A DNA stretch of 64,000 nt from Deroplatys truncata (Eukaryota > Arthropoda > Insecta > Mantodea > Mantidae). The DNA is taken from positions 668,080,118-668,144,117 of the forward strand of contig CM060990.1 in assembly GCA_030765065.1 (NCBI GenBank). Direction: 5' to 3'. The position numbers were made by a program, and so were the translations under genes. Under the pieces are notes generated by a model that was given only the letters and a program-made list of their open reading frames with translations, searched no databases and was not told the DNA's origin. Positions 9,732 to 21,782 of this stretch are shown in pieces. Each line of letters opens with the position of its first letter. Position 1 is the first letter of the stretch.

Positions 9732-11100
9732 CTTATATATGCTGTGTTACGCAATGTGTTTATTCGGTACTCGGATAGCGCCTCTGGGAATTCATTGCTG
9801 CATTTCTTGTGCATGTAAGAGAGTGGCAGTCATGCATGCAGTTGGTATTAACAAGCAAGATACTCTCGGCGTTAGCGCAATAGCATCATATTTTGTAATC
9901 TCTTAACAGCTAGTATATATCCATTACCTTTAACGACGAGTTCTTATGATAACCGCAATAAAATGTGCAGTTGTATGTCTCTTCTGCTCTAATATTTCAT
10001 AATACAATACATGTATTAAGGAACTATTTACGTTGGCGTATGAGTGTATTCTTGGGTTCGTGACAAGCAGAAGCACGTGCTTCTGTTTACATCAGAGGGA
10101 ACTCTGGTTTGGAATGGACAACAGTGATGGCATTACTTTATTGATGATATTCTCGGTGTATGAATGACAGTGTTTTTATGTCCTATATGCTCTCATTAGA
10201 CTTGTTATGACAATTTATTTTCATTCCTTTGCAGTAGCGACTTTTTCCTGGCGATTTTATGCACTTTTCCAGCATACTCTATGTGTTAAAGATTTCCAGA
10301 GTGGAGTAAAGGATGGTGCTAAAGATGTCTAGTCAAATAAAAAAAAATGTCAAACAATTCCAACCGAATTCGACAGTTCCTTGTGCCTGCACCGTAACAG
10401 ACGTAGGATCGTCACAGAATGAAAATACCACTGCATTAAGATGAGAAATTGGGCTCTCCTTGCTCGTCATCCGTGGGGTAGTAGTCAGCATGCTAGATTA
10501 CGGTTAATATCCAATAGAGAGCATTAGATTTCTTTTTTATCTAAAAGTTCCTTCCAAGTGAAGCGAATCCACCGGGCCCTAAATAAAATTTTCGGCCATC
10601 TTCACTTCTAACAAGCTTCTGCGCCAAGTAGTGGGCCTTGAACCTCACAATATTTTATAATTGGAAGATATGCCTCAGTTTTTGAAGCAACAGGATTCAT
10701 TGATTGATTATTTGCTGTGGTAAACGTACGAACTATGATTGTGGTTAGCGTTTTGTAGGTAAATATTTGCGCCACTTCTCATTAAATATGCTTGCTTATC
10801 TGTTTTCTCTAGAAATAAATATCAATTTCTAACAAGTGATAGTAGGAGGATAACGATATTGTTCAGTAACAATTTTAGAGAGTAATCACGTTTAATGGTG
10901 AAACATTACTACAGTTTCTTTATTTGAAGTGTGATGTAAAAAAACTGCATTTTCCTGGGTGAAGGGGTTGCACTTAGCTGCGCAAATCTTGATATGATTG
11001 CAGATGAAGACAATACTTTACATCTTCCCTATTGCATGCTGGCATTGAAAATCCGAGTATTATTTTGACGTCAGAGGAAGGGACGGAGCTGTAGGGGAAA
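9732..11100. other. 1.4 kb without recognised features
   Basis: AT-rich, no ORF of note, no repeat family shared with the rest of the window that I could see. Could be low-copy or intronic DNA. Confidence 0.45.
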
Positions 11101-12244
11101 TATTAGGGAAAAAAAGGAGATTACATGTCGATACTAGGAGAGAGACGGACACACCGAAAGAGATAGAGGGTAAAGTGGTGCCCTATGAAGATAAAGAGGG
11201 AAGAGGGAGAAAAGGCCAGTGTACGGCAAGCTATCTGGAATCGAGGATCGAAAGAGGATTGCAGAATTAGAGGGATTTTTTTCTCTCTCCTACTAGGAAT
11301 ATCAAACGAACGACTACTAAACAAAAAGCTGCCCTCAAATCGCGTTGTCGTGGCGACAGGGCACCAAAGACCACCGACCAGGTATACTAATAGCCTTCCC
11401 GCTCCTCACCTCACTTCTAGGGAACGGAAACGAGCAGAAACAAAGCCGCTTAACTGGGTAGTCCGCGTCCTGGGAAAGTAGGCTTTGGTTTCCAAATGTT
11501 AGACCCTTATTTCACAACCCTTCTTCTTTTAAACGCAACGAACGCGAACAGCCGCAGAAATTTTGAATACCTTACTGTTGCAAATAAAGTATTTAAGTCA
11601 ACGGGTAACGCTTAATGATGAAACTTACTTCTTTGTTGGTGTCGAGAAAGGAAAATGTTTTGCTTAATCTTACAGGCCTTGCTTTGGAAGGGTTAGAATC
11701 CCTCTGGTAAACCGAAGAGAAACGCCACAAACAGACGCCTTATTACGACACGTTGAGTATTATTCGGAAAATCTGTTAGATTACGACAAAGGGGAATTTG
11801 AGACTGCAGCTAGCCTCTTAATGTTTGCGTAATTAGGCCTTCCTAACAAAAGCAGCTTCAAGTTCTTAATTTATGGAATTTATTAAGTGAAAGGTAAGTG
11901 GCAATGAGAGAATATCAGCTTACGGTAGTTAGAAAACACAGATTATGAAGCATTTGTGATTAATTGCATAGCTTATCAGAAAGTTATACTGCAAGATTTC
12001 ATAATTAGAACTAGTAAGCTGAACCTTACTGACAAAAGATGTCACGCCTAGGGTTGTAACAAAGAAACATGGCAACTTCCATTGATTCCTTATCCTAGGT
12101 TTCATTTCTAATTGATTTAGAATAAAACACTTTAAACCAAACAGTTGAGCCGAATCCACAATCTGGCGATAGGTTTTCCGATAAGGTTATCTGTAGGATT
12201 TCTTACCGATAGGTATAGGCAGTTGAACTGAGGGGGACACTTGT
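11101..12244. other. unassigned DNA with short ORFs
   Basis: Purine-rich at 11090-11290. Overlapping frames of 67 codons (minus) and 98 codons (plus, 11185-11481) have no recognisable motif. From 11500 to 12244 nothing is seen. Confidence 0.4.
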
Positions 12245-12287
12245 GCACCGTGGCCTACATAGGTCTATTGTGCCTACCACCCCCAGG

Positions 12288-12300
12288 AGGAAGGGATGAG
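12288..12300. repeat. target site duplication of SINE S1 (left copy)
   Basis: AGGAAGGGATGAG here is repeated with one substitution and one inserted base at 12593-12606 on the other side of the SINE. A 13-14 bp duplication is typical of LINE-mediated SINE insertion. Confidence 0.8.
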
Positions 12301-12592
12301 TCGTCCTCCGTGGGTGGTGGTTACCATACTAGCCTCTAGTTCCCGAGGTCGCGGGTTCAAACCCGGCGGAAGGCGATGGATTTTTTCGGGCGTAAAAGTC
12401 CTTAGCATGGCTTCTTTTGGAAGAGAAGTAAAGCCGGTGGTCCCGTGTCGTAGATTTAGGCACGTAAAAGAACCTCAAGGCTGATAAAGAGGCCTCTGAG
12501 CAAAATTACAAGTTTCTCACGCACAATATAGAATGGGACCATAAGGACTGCAGCAGTTAAAGACCGTCCATACATAAAACTCAATTTTCCCT
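12301..12592 (+). mobile_element. SINE S1, full length, inserted in family R
   Basis: tRNA-like head 'cgtcctccgtgggtggtggt' with B-box-like 'gcgggttcaaacccggc', then the body with 'ggattttttcgggcgtaaaa', 'ccttagcatggcttc', 'cacgtaaaagaacctcaagg', 'gataaagaggcctctgagca', 'caatatagaatgggac', ending 'aaaactcaatttt'. The A-box region here is partly mutated. Nine S1 copies, whole or partial, occur in the window. The 62-codon ORF 12296-12484 is incidental. Confidence 0.9.
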
Positions 12593-13248
12593 AGGAAGAG
12601 ATGAAGTGAAAAAGCCACACAGGAGGCTACAAACCACAGGCAGACAGTCCACGCAGAGGTCCCTAACGTATCCAAATTCTCAAACCCACCCCACTGCTGC
12701 AGCCGCCGAGAGAGGGCAATGAACGACCCATCAGTCGAGCAGACCTCTGTGTCCACGGGGAATATTCTTTTCACTGAGCATGCATCCGCGCCATCTGTCC
12801 GGCACCGCCATACGCCATGAAATCTAGAAGCACACCTGAAATATGAGATGGAAATGGAATGGAAGTGAAAGGACGGAAAGGAAATCGTGGTAAAGAAGAA
12901 TCCACCACAGCATTCGCCTGTCGACCCCGGGGAAACCACGAAAAATTCATGGGTTAGAGTGGACGGTCACCGGGGAACGAACTCGACACCTCCCAAATGC
13001 GGGTCACAGACGTTGCCGCCTGGCCCATCCCCTCGGTTTAACGATAGGCAATCTGCAATTTCTTGTATTTATCAAGTATACCTAAAGGGACCTTTAAGAG
13101 AATATGAGATTCCAGCAACTGGAATACAAATAGTATGATGTATTTGTGATTAAATTCATGGCTTATCAAAAAGCTGTATTGCAATATTGTATGATGAGAG
13201 ATATTTTCCGCTGCTTCTTACTGACAGGGAATGTTACACTGAGGCATT

Positions 13249-13251
<3 letters not shown>

Positions 13252-13280
<29 letters not shown>
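13252..13280 (+). repeat. poly(A), 29 bp
   Basis: Uninterrupted A29. It may be the tail of a decayed retroposon, but no body is recognisable upstream. Confidence 0.9.
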
Positions 13281-13286
<6 letters not shown>

Positions 13287-13856
13287 TGTTATTGACGTTT
13301 AAGGAAATTATTTTTGCAGTTTTCGATTTTAGATAAATAATTGACATTAATGTGTATGATGGGCTAGCCTGAAGCCAAAAGTAGCATTTATAGACCTTTT
13401 TCGGAGGGCTGTGTGTGTGTTTTTTACCTTTTCACTCAGGAATGGGCAAACCTAGCATTATGAAACTTGGCAATAAAATAACTTAGTTCCCAATTAGAGA
13501 ACAGGCTATATGGCATCTTAATTTCTTGCCCCAAAGGCTGAGTTCTAAAGAGGCGCAAAATAAAAACATCGAACTACCTCGGTTTTTTGCTTTTTTAAAT
13601 CTTACATAGAAAGTTTATAAACATAACGTTTCTGAAAACTTTGTTATGTACAACATTTCGACAGGATGGCTATTAAAGAAGTTATACAATGTTATTTGCT
13701 TCTGTTAACCGATTACCACGAGAAACTGAATAGTTCTGAACACATTGCAAGCCTAAGAATGGGACAGACATTTGTGTACTAACCTCTTACTCTAGTTTTA
13801 GTGTTTCTATTAAGCAAAACGTTAGATTACATACACGCTGCATAAATATGAAAATG

Positions 13857-13990
13857 GAGGGAAGGCGACATAGGGGGAGAGAGTGGGAGAATGGAAACAG
13901 AATGGGCAGGGATATAAGGGAGAAAGCAGAGGAGAGAGGGAAAAGAGAAAGAACGCGAGAGAGAGTGGAAGAAAGAGTGAGGAAGGATAC
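13857..13990 (+). repeat. purine (GA/GGA) tract
   Basis: Low-complexity purine strand with GAGA, GGGA and GAAA units. Simple-sequence DNA. Confidence 0.8.
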
Positions 13991-14295
13991 GACACAGACG
14001 AAATTATCTCATTAATGAGAAGAGATGAGGGTTCTAGTAGTTTACAATATATTAATTTAAACTATTTACAGCCGTTTCTACAATCTATTTAAAAGCTCTA
14101 ATAGAGCTATAGGCTGAATTTTTTACAGATGTGCGTTCTACAGTCTCTAAATGGTGCTATCCGGGTTATCGACAAGTTATCCGCTAGATAACAGATAGCT
14201 AACTTATGACACGTGCCGAAAAGGTACAGCAGCACAGTTTCGGTGGCACGACAAATGAACGCGTTCTCACTGTTATTATTTACTTCATTTTCCTT

Positions 14296-15236
14296 TAGGC
14301 AGTGTTTTTAACACTTAAATGATTTCAGTCAAATTATATAATAAGTAAATTCAATAACAGCCCGAATTGAAGCAATATGTGTATGCAATAGTTTGTAAAA
14401 TGTATGTAACAGTCATTGCATATGCTTATATTATTGTAAACATGTTCAATAATGTTATGTGAATGCATTACGTAATTTAATAATGTAGGAGCTGTGAGAA
14501 ATAGGTTAAAAGTTGCTAACAAAGAGATAACAATGAGGTAACCTTGAGTAAATAATGAGTAAGAAAGTTTAACAGCTCTACTTGTGATTCTTGGAGTAAC
14601 AATAATGTAATTTTAGTGACAGTTTATAAAAATAGCCAATCACAACCAGAAAAAGCTTTAGTTAAATGCAGGTATTATATTGGAGTAGGATTAGCCAATC
14701 AGAGACTTGAAGTACAGAAATTTACAAGTTTAGACGGTTGAAATCTATTCAGTTGCCTCCAAACTGTGGTTGTAACTGGTTGCGAGATGTGTCCTCGAGA
14801 GATTTAATACGTATTCGTGTGAAACGAAAAATAGTATATGTGTTAAAAGGTGCCAGTATTAAATAAAAGAATCTCACAGCTTTCTATATCAGTGAAGTGC
14901 TATTTAATTTGTGTTAAGGATTAATAAAAAGGAGTGAATTAAAACTTAAAAAATCTGCGTAAGCCTACATTCTTGTCGCATCACGCCCTGCCAAGACTAC
15001 CATGACTCTAAAATAATACTGACGCAGCCGAGGCAAACATAAATATTTAATACTTAAAGAAACAGTTTAAATTACAAAGCTATTATTTTTAAACTTGGGG
15101 CAAAGACCACCTGAAAGTACATTTGGGGCGAAGGCTACCGGAAACTGTTTAGTATACGTGCTGTTGCAACTACTACAAGTTCGGCTCCCCAACAGTTGAA
15201 ATATAATACAACTCCTATAACAAACTACCTTCTTCA
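14296..15236 (+). mobile_element. LTR of a tRNA-Lys-type retroelement, probable solo copy
   Basis: Starts in the worn equivalent of TGAGGCAG and ends in CA at 15236. Diagnostic order: 'aacacttaaatgatttca', 'gtatgtaacagtcattgca', 'gaatgcattacgtaattt', 'gccaatcacaaccag', 'gtattaaataaaagaatctc' (AATAAA polyadenylation signal), 'gacgcagccgaggcaaacat', 'acatttggggcgaaggctac'. Homology to the 60981 copy stops at the LTR end, and no primer-binding site or internal region follows, as expected for a solo LTR. Flanking 'cctt' and 'tctt' are only a possible 4-bp duplication. About 941 bp. Confidence 0.8.
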
Positions 15237-15404
15237 TCTTACAGATCTTGAATGTTATCTTGTACCTGAAATTTGTGCAATAACATCTAGTAGTTCTCTG
15301 CCGAGCGCAGAGATTAAAGCAAGACATGTCTTATTTCGCTGGACTACTTTTTTAATAGAGTTTTTGTACAGCACCATAAGCGGCGACATTGGTGATGCAT
15401 GACA

Positions 15405-15565
15405 TGAAGTGATAATTGGGAAGGCTAAGGCTACCTCCCAGGCCTTTGACAGTTATCAGGAAAAAGGAGGTAGGACAGTCCTGGCGGTATTTGAACTGCA
15501 GATCTCCCGTCCACGAATTCATGCCTTAACGACCTCAGCTACCGTGTAGGACCGAGCTTCCAATG
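15405..15565 (-). mobile_element. SINE S6, tRNA-like head on the minus strand
   Basis: On the minus strand 'gtagctgaggtcgttaaggc' (A-box side) and 'ctgcagttcaaataccgcc' (B-box side) are followed by 'aggactgtcctacctccttt'. Similar organisation is seen at 57185-57375. Strongly decayed. Confidence 0.55.
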
Positions 15566-15690
15566 ACACTTTTTTGACACATCTATATTTTCAGCAAACA
15601 TGCTTTTTGTGCAGAAACATTTATGCTAATCTAGGATGATGACCAATTTTCTAGCAACGGCAAAACTCAACTTCAGCTGCCTTGCTGCTG
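15566..15690. other. spacer
   Basis: Nothing recognised. Confidence 0.3.
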
Positions 15691-16112
15691 CGCATCCTGA
15701 GCAGTCTTGACACTTCTGATGTTACTAGAAGTACGCTGGGCCAAACGTCCCATCCCCTTGTTAGGGTGTCGTTTGGATTGGGTTAGACTCGGCGAGGCTG
15801 AGGTTCCCGATACCATGGAAGATTCCGGTTTTCCGTCCAGGCGTGGTTGTGAGACGCCTCAAGGTCCTCTGGCACCGCCCTGGAGAGCCAGTAGACAGTC
15901 TGCTAGGTTGCTGTCGTCCCCACCGAGGTCTCAGTAGTCCTCCACTTTCTGGGGTTGACACCGTAAATGGCGCATCCACTTCCACCCTGTAATAGGAGAG
16001 CCGGATTTAGTTTTCAGGTGCCGGCCTACTGGAAAAAGCTCTCGGGGGAGGGAGAGACACTTGGATGGCATCCTTCTTCCAGAGTCGCATGGAGGCACAG
16101 TCCCTCTGGTGT
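15691..16112 (+). mobile_element. family R retroposon copy, distal body only
   Basis: Aligns with 45120-45545: shared segments include 'ctagaagtacgctgggcc', 'ggattgggttagactcgg', 'ttccgtccaggcg', 'caccgccctgga', 'atccacttccaccctgtaat' and 'aaaagctctcggg'. The tRNA head and proximal body are missing. It is cut at its 3' end by SINE S1. The ORFs here are GC-driven, and frames are not conserved between the two copies beyond a short GFPSRRGC match. Confidence 0.75.
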
Positions 16113-16388
16113 CGTCCTACGTGGTGTAGTGGTTTCCATACTATTCTCTTGTTTCCGAGGTCGCGGGTTCAAACCCGGTGGAGTGGGATGGATTTTTTCA
16201 GGCGTAAAAATCCTTAGCATGACTTCCTTCGGAAGGGAAGTAAAGCCGGTGGGCCCGTAAAGGAACCTCAAGCTTGATAAAGAGGCCTCTGAGCAAAATT
16301 ACCGGACTTTCACGCCCAATATAGAATGGGACGCTAAGGACTACAGCATTTAAAGAGCATTCATAAATAAAACTCAATTTAATTGTTT
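16113..16388 (+). mobile_element. SINE S1 inserted in family R
   Basis: Head 'cgtcctacgtggtgtagtgg' with B-box-like 'gcgggttcaaacccggt', then the standard S1 body to 'aactcaattt'. A diverged target duplication flanks it: 'agtccctctggtgt' (16099-16112) against 'agtccccctcgtga' (16389-16402). This is the second independent S1 insertion into a family R copy. Confidence 0.85.
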
Positions 16389-16402
16389 AGTCCCCCTCGT
16401 GA

Positions 16403-17933
16403 CTGTCCGGAGTTAGTTGATTCAGGTAACTCCATGTTTAAATTTCCAAAATCCGTAATTCTTATGCAATTATTCTGAAATTTTAACCAAATACTTCGAA
16501 GGTTGTCTTATAACTGAGTACAGTTTCATGGAGCTAACGCAAATACTTAAGCAGTTATTAATTAGTGTTTATGTAAATATTGTTGGTTATATAAAATGTC
16601 CTACGCGCCAAAATATTTGAGTTGGTACAATGACATTTTTCCTGATATTAGCTAAAGATATTGCTGAGACACTCAAGTCGGCCTTCTTTCTGTATTTAAC
16701 TATAAACAAATGAAATAGTTTCTTCTGTTCTACAGAAAAATTCCCCCCAAAAATTTACTTATTTCACAATTTATACAATATTACGCAGAAAAGATTAAGA
16801 TATTTAAAAAAGGGATTTGTGAAGCTCCTTTTCAAGGTTTGTATGCCTAGCTTGCAAATTTCAGAAATATTGGTGATTTTAGTTACTGTAAAATGTGGAA
16901 ATTTTTTTGTTTCTTGGAAAATCAAGTTTAAAGATTCACGTGCCACTATTTTGTGTTTCTGGCATTGATATGGGGTCACGAAATGCTCCATTAAGGCCGT
17001 AAATGGAAAATACTACGACATAATATTTTACTAAAGGGTCTAAATTATTAGGAAATGCAAAGGGTGTGAAATTTTGAATTTTCAACCAAAATTCACAATA
17101 GGGTTGCCCTCATGCGTTTTCTTCTGAAGTTCTCTGGCAAATAAGAGAGTTCAATTTTTAAAGTTCGAAGTAAACACAAGGTCTTTTATAATGTAACTCT
17201 ACAGACAATATTGCTTTGCTTATTTGCATACACTATGCCTAATAAACAAGTATGCTGTAATTAATCTATGTTATCAATATAGTGTTCTTACAAACATTAC
17301 TGAACACTACCGTAAAAATAGCTTTTGGTTATTAAAAACGGCTCTCATTTATTTTGTAGTTTACGGCCTCCAAAGGTGTTACTTGAGTCGATTCATAATA
17401 ACAAGTTTATATCCATTTATCGGCAGGTTTTCTATGCACGAAAAACATGGTTTTGTAGAAGCAGATTGTGACTTATCGGCCAGAGATATATATCTAGAGT
17501 GTAGATATTGGTAAGCTCATTAAGAACAGCCTTAAACGATTAAATTCTCTATATTTTCTAAGAGGTTCATACCTTCTCGAGGACATATTCAAACTTTAAT
17601 TGTTATAAATAAAATACATTCACTGATAAGAGTTCCTGGGACTTACATTTTAAAAAAAATCGCGAAAATTACCGGTTCCAAATTTACTAAAACGTTCTCC
17701 TATTTGATAATGAACTTTTAATTCTACTATGTCTTTCGTGAATTTTAGGGATGATTAAATAAACGGATAAATGAGCAAAAATGTTTATATTGCTTCGTTT
17801 ATATTGCTTCATAAACTTTTTCACTCCTTGTCTAGACACTTTTAACAACAAATGCCTATAGAACCAAATAAAGAAATGTAAAAACCAAGTTCTCACTGAT
17901 ATTTTCTTCGTTTTGGCACAAATTTAATCTTTT
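16403..17933. other. 1.5 kb AT-rich DNA without recognised features
   Basis: Frames of 96 codons (17224-17514, plus), 75 codons (16764-16991, minus) and 69 codons (17687-17896, minus) have no motifs and AT-rich codon content; probably chance. Confidence 0.45.
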
Positions 17934-17946
17934 AAATTAATATCAA

Positions 17947-18307
17947 GGCGGCGCCGTGGCCGAGTGGTTAGACCGCTCGCCTCTCACCGAGGCGGCCCGG
18001 GTTCATTCCCAGGGACCCGCATGTGGGAATTGTGATGGACAAAGCGGCGTCTGGGCGGGTTTTCTCCGGGTTCTCCGGTTTCCCCCGCCATTCATGCCAT
18101 CATCACCTTTCCTTTCATCTATTTCGCCTTCATTTCGTTTCATCTACTTCCTTCATCCCATACCAGGCAACGGGCTGATCACGCATCCTGGATATCCTGT
18201 CTGCTCCATGAGAATCTGCTCCTCCTCTGACCCCAGGCACCCGCCTGTAAGTCCTGGGGCGTGTAAGTCCTACATAAGCGGAGGTTAAACAGTGAAAAAA
18301 AGAAAGA
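17947..18307 (+). mobile_element. SINE S2, full length, with 13-bp target duplication
   Basis: Head 'ggcggcgccgtggccgagtg' (a tRNA-Ser/Leu-like A box) with B-box-like 'cgggttcattccc', then the C/T-rich body and an A-rich tail. AAATTAATATCAA flanks it perfectly at 17934-17946 and 18308-18320, so the insertion is fairly recent. Confidence 0.93.
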
Positions 18308-18320
18308 AAATTAATATCAA

Positions 18321-20300
18321 AGCTTGTTTCCAGTTACGGTATTATCAAATATTTTCTTTCCCCTGAAAGCATCCATCTAGATATGTAAAATATTCTGAAA
18401 TGAAACACTCCCTTTTAAAAATGTACTATTAGCAGTTAAGTAATTTGGGAGACTTGGATTCACATAATATGTCATGTATGAATGTAGGTGCCTGAAAATT
18501 AATTGGTAAGGTTGAGCAAATAATTTATATGAAATTCTAAAGTTGACTACCCTAAAGCAATTGTATCTATAAAACAGAGAGAGAGAGACAGAGAGAGAGA
18601 GAGGAGAGGTTGAAATGAGGCATGAAGTAAAAAACTTGAAACCTCTTATTACTGAGTTATTGTGAAAACAATATATAACAAACGATTATAAACATAATCT
18701 CCCTTACTAGTTATTTATTTACAAATTTCAACATAATCTATATTTAAAACGTTAGGCGAATTTTTCACGGTACTACTCATATACGTAAGGCAATTATTCA
18801 CACTGTAATACTAGACTTTATCTATTTTGCTTATCTTCGGAAATTGATGGTTTCAATCCCACAACAATCATTAGAAAAAGACACAAACTTATGGTGCTAA
18901 TGAACGTTTACTTATGTTTCCATTTTTCTAACATTCCAGAATTAAAATATGTTTTCACTGCTGTTTTCTGAAACATTACATGACATGTACTTTACAGAGA
19001 AGGGGAGAGATGGGAGAGGTGGACGGAAAGGTCAAAACAAAACATGTGGGAGAGGGAATGCCGAGAGGACGGTAGTGCGCAATAAGGCAAACGCAGTTGC
19101 AGGCTTTGCTAGTACCTATATGTTTCTAACTCACATAATTTTAAATGGAGTTGAAAGTTGAGAGTATTTAAAGCTGTGATGAATACTCAACTTTTGAAGC
19201 CGAATCAAGATGCCGCAAAGATGGTGCGACGATTTGAAGCAGGAACATAGTTGCGAGCTTTTCTCGCTCTCTCCAGTATCTCATGTTGATTCTACTGCCG
19301 GCTGCTCCAGATTGAGCTATGAATATTTTCCCTCAGGGTATGCGTGAATGTATTATGAAGGCAGCACCAGTTTAAATTCACTCAGTAATTTATTGTGAAC
19401 TAATATTTGAGTTATTGGAGTGAGTTGCCGATCGTTTGCGATGAAAAAATACACTGATTATGAATCGTAGCGCTTGAAAACGTAACGACTGAATTATTAA
19501 GCCTGCTAACGTAGTATCAAAGTTACGGTTGGAAATAGCTGTTTCCGCAATAAAAGAAACTAGTAGCGTAACCTGCTGTGAGTCGCTAAAACTTTTACTG
19601 CAAGATCCCTCGAGATAGCCGCTGCTCACGCAAGCGTGTCACTGGGCGCTTAAAATATCATAAGAGCAAGTACCGCTGGCGATACCAGATGAAGAACTCC
19701 CTGATTTAATTTCACGTCTTGTTAGTACTTAAGCCACGTCTACATTACAATTAATCCCACCAAAGTTCTTCCTTATATGTTGCCAAATCTTAAAACTCCG
19801 AATACGACACTGTTACTAGGGGGCTTGACTAAATCCTCGCCTTTCTCTTTTCCAGAATTTCTGCCTACGTGACTGCAGACGTACTGAATTTACCTCTAAA
19901 CTGCGTTCCCAGAACTTTAATGCCTAACACGTTCGCTCCTTCGGCTGTTGCTAACGACTTTCTTACATTGCTCACTAATGACTTTCGTTAACCGGACTCT
20001 TAATTTTCTTCATCTTTCCGGACAAACATGTCAACTCAAACGTGTTACATTATACACTGATTTAATATACCTAAATTATTTACTGCAGTTATTTCTCTAT
20101 TTTATTGTTATTTCTTAATTTAATTATTTATATCTGCCCCTCAATAATTACGATATCACTTTTTAAATTATGTAAAGCATTATAATTAAAAATCCCAATT
20201 ATGTAGCTAAAATCTACATCCTTTACCAAGATTAAAACTGAGCTTTGATAAAACTGAAGGTGTTTCTCATACTGAAGCTTTGTCGAGTTTCGGTAAATCG
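18321..20300. other. 2 kb AT-rich DNA, only a GA microsatellite seen
   Basis: A GA tract lies at 18575-18609. Short frames (18949-19161, 19390-19629) have no recognisable motif. No repeat family assigned. Confidence 0.45.
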
Positions 20301-20915
20301 AGAGTTTTAGGTGTGTATGCTACTGCGAAGCGACTATAAGCATCGCTTTGTCTGTCTGTCCGTCCACCTGTTCGTACACAATAAAACAACTCAACTGGTG
20401 CAGGTACAGAGTGGAGATCTTATATGCAGGTGTTTGACGAAAATGCCTCGTCATAGTTCAGAATTGTTTGAAATGGGTGCGAAATTAGGGATAATTTAAA
20501 TGCCTCCCCAAAATTTTTAAAGTTTATGCGAACGCAAGATTTTGAACATAAGTTTTCGACACGCATAAAATCTGTTTGAAACAGGTACAAAGTTAAGGGT
20601 AGTTATAAAAAATAGCCTTAGCAGCGGGATTTCAGTATATATTTCGAAAAGAGGCTATAGCCTTTAAAACTTTACTTCCTATAATAATACTGCAATTAAA
20701 TGTACACGTAATTCACTACGAACCGACGGAAGTTATGAATAATTTTTAAAAATATATTTTAAATTGTATTTAATTTTTAATACCATTAGAAACGAATGCA
20801 AGCAATAATGTAATCCAGAACAGTGGCGGCTGCTGCTTAAGAGCACAAGTTCACGTGAACACCCTAACTTTTGACACCTTGCGGATTTATTGGATATTTT
20901 TAATTTTTGTATTAT
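20301..20915. other. unassigned, possibly old interspersed repeat
   Basis: Contains a 'gtctgtctgtccgtcc' patch next to 'gaagcgactataagc', an arrangement common in old insect interspersed elements. No second copy in this window, so no family is named. Confidence 0.3.
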
Positions 20916-21756
20916 GTACCTAGTAGGTAGAGAAGATATTGTATTCTACCCAAAAGTTTTATATCGAGAGTTCACCAGAAATACATGTTTTGGGGCTCCT
21001 TGAATAAAAAGAAAGCAGTTTTAGAAAAAGGTCCCTGTGTGTGTCTGTGTACAGCATAACTCAAAAACGAAATGTAAGAAAAATACCAAACTCGGTATTT
21101 AGGTTTGGTACCCCCTAAAGATACGACACGAAGATTTCAAAGAAAATCCCCCCACCCTAACTACCTTTCATGTGGAGCATTTTTCGAAATGTTTTATTTT
21201 TTAAAAAGTCTATAACGATCTTGATTAAAATAGCACACATTAGAGGTATTTACATTAAAAATAAAACACATATCTTGAATTTTCTGGGAATATCCTGTGA
21301 AATCCACTTCACTCAAAAGAATTTGTTTAATTTTGTATAACTGGTAAACGTTAAGCGATAGACGATAACGTACTAAACACAAACAATTTAGACCTCTTTA
21401 AAGCACACAGTTTATTTCAAATTTTTTTTGTGGCTTCAGTAATTTCTGAGATATCCGTTATTAATGGTTAGAATTATTCAATACTTTGTCATTCTTTTCA
21501 AGTCCTTTCGATATTCAGTTGTTTCTCGCGATGTCATAGAATTTTAAGGCCGCGTATAGCGTCCAGTTCTAAAACGTTTGACTATCATTATTCCCTTTCT
21601 ACTTATAACGAAGTGTGTAATACAGCTATTTTTGGAAAGTTTTATCTCGATTGAAATAAAAAAGGGAAAATAAACTTTCATAAAAATAATTCGTATACCC
21701 ACTAATAAGCGCTAGAGGGTAGAGAAATTCATATCGTAAAACAACAGATTTTTTCT
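20916..21756 (+). mobile_element. family A repeat, older subtype
   Basis: Ordered family A landmarks: 'cctagtaggtagagaaga', 'tgtattctacccaaaag', GT-rich patch, 'aactcggtatttagg', 'ataacgatcttgattaaaat', 'tttctgggaatatcc', 'taactggtaaacgttaa', and the end 'gggtagagaaattcat..aacagatttttt'. Closest in detail to 47623-48426. Confidence 0.85.
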
Positions 21757-21782
21757 ATGAGTGCTGTTAAACGTAACGTATA

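Larger units (their letters stand above)
12245..13036 (-). mobile_element. family R retroposon copy split by SINE S1
   Basis: Two parts, 12245-12300 and 12593-13036, are continuous once the SINE between them is removed. The head is at 12960-13030 on the minus strand, followed by 'tttcgtggtttccccggggt', a TTCTTC/TTCCATTCC stretch, and a GC-rich body carrying 'gccggacagatggcgcggat' and 'gagggcgatgaacgacc'-like segments. The same body is in 44785-45545 (plus) and 62595-62945 (minus). The 140-codon frame 12517-12939 spans SINE and R body and is not a gene. Confidence 0.8.
13037..14290. other. spacer with simple-sequence tracts
   Basis: No gene seen. It holds the A29 run at 13252-13280 and a purine-rich AG tract at 13857-13990. 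The 69-codon ORF 13883-14092 is the translation of the AG tract. Confidence 0.5.

Noticed and set aside
12517-12939. 140-codon minus-strand ORF as a gene
   Set aside because: It begins in the family R post-head region and ends inside SINE S1; the frame is not conserved in the other R copies.
13883-14092. Charged 69-codon ORF
   Set aside because: Translation of a purine-rich simple-sequence tract.
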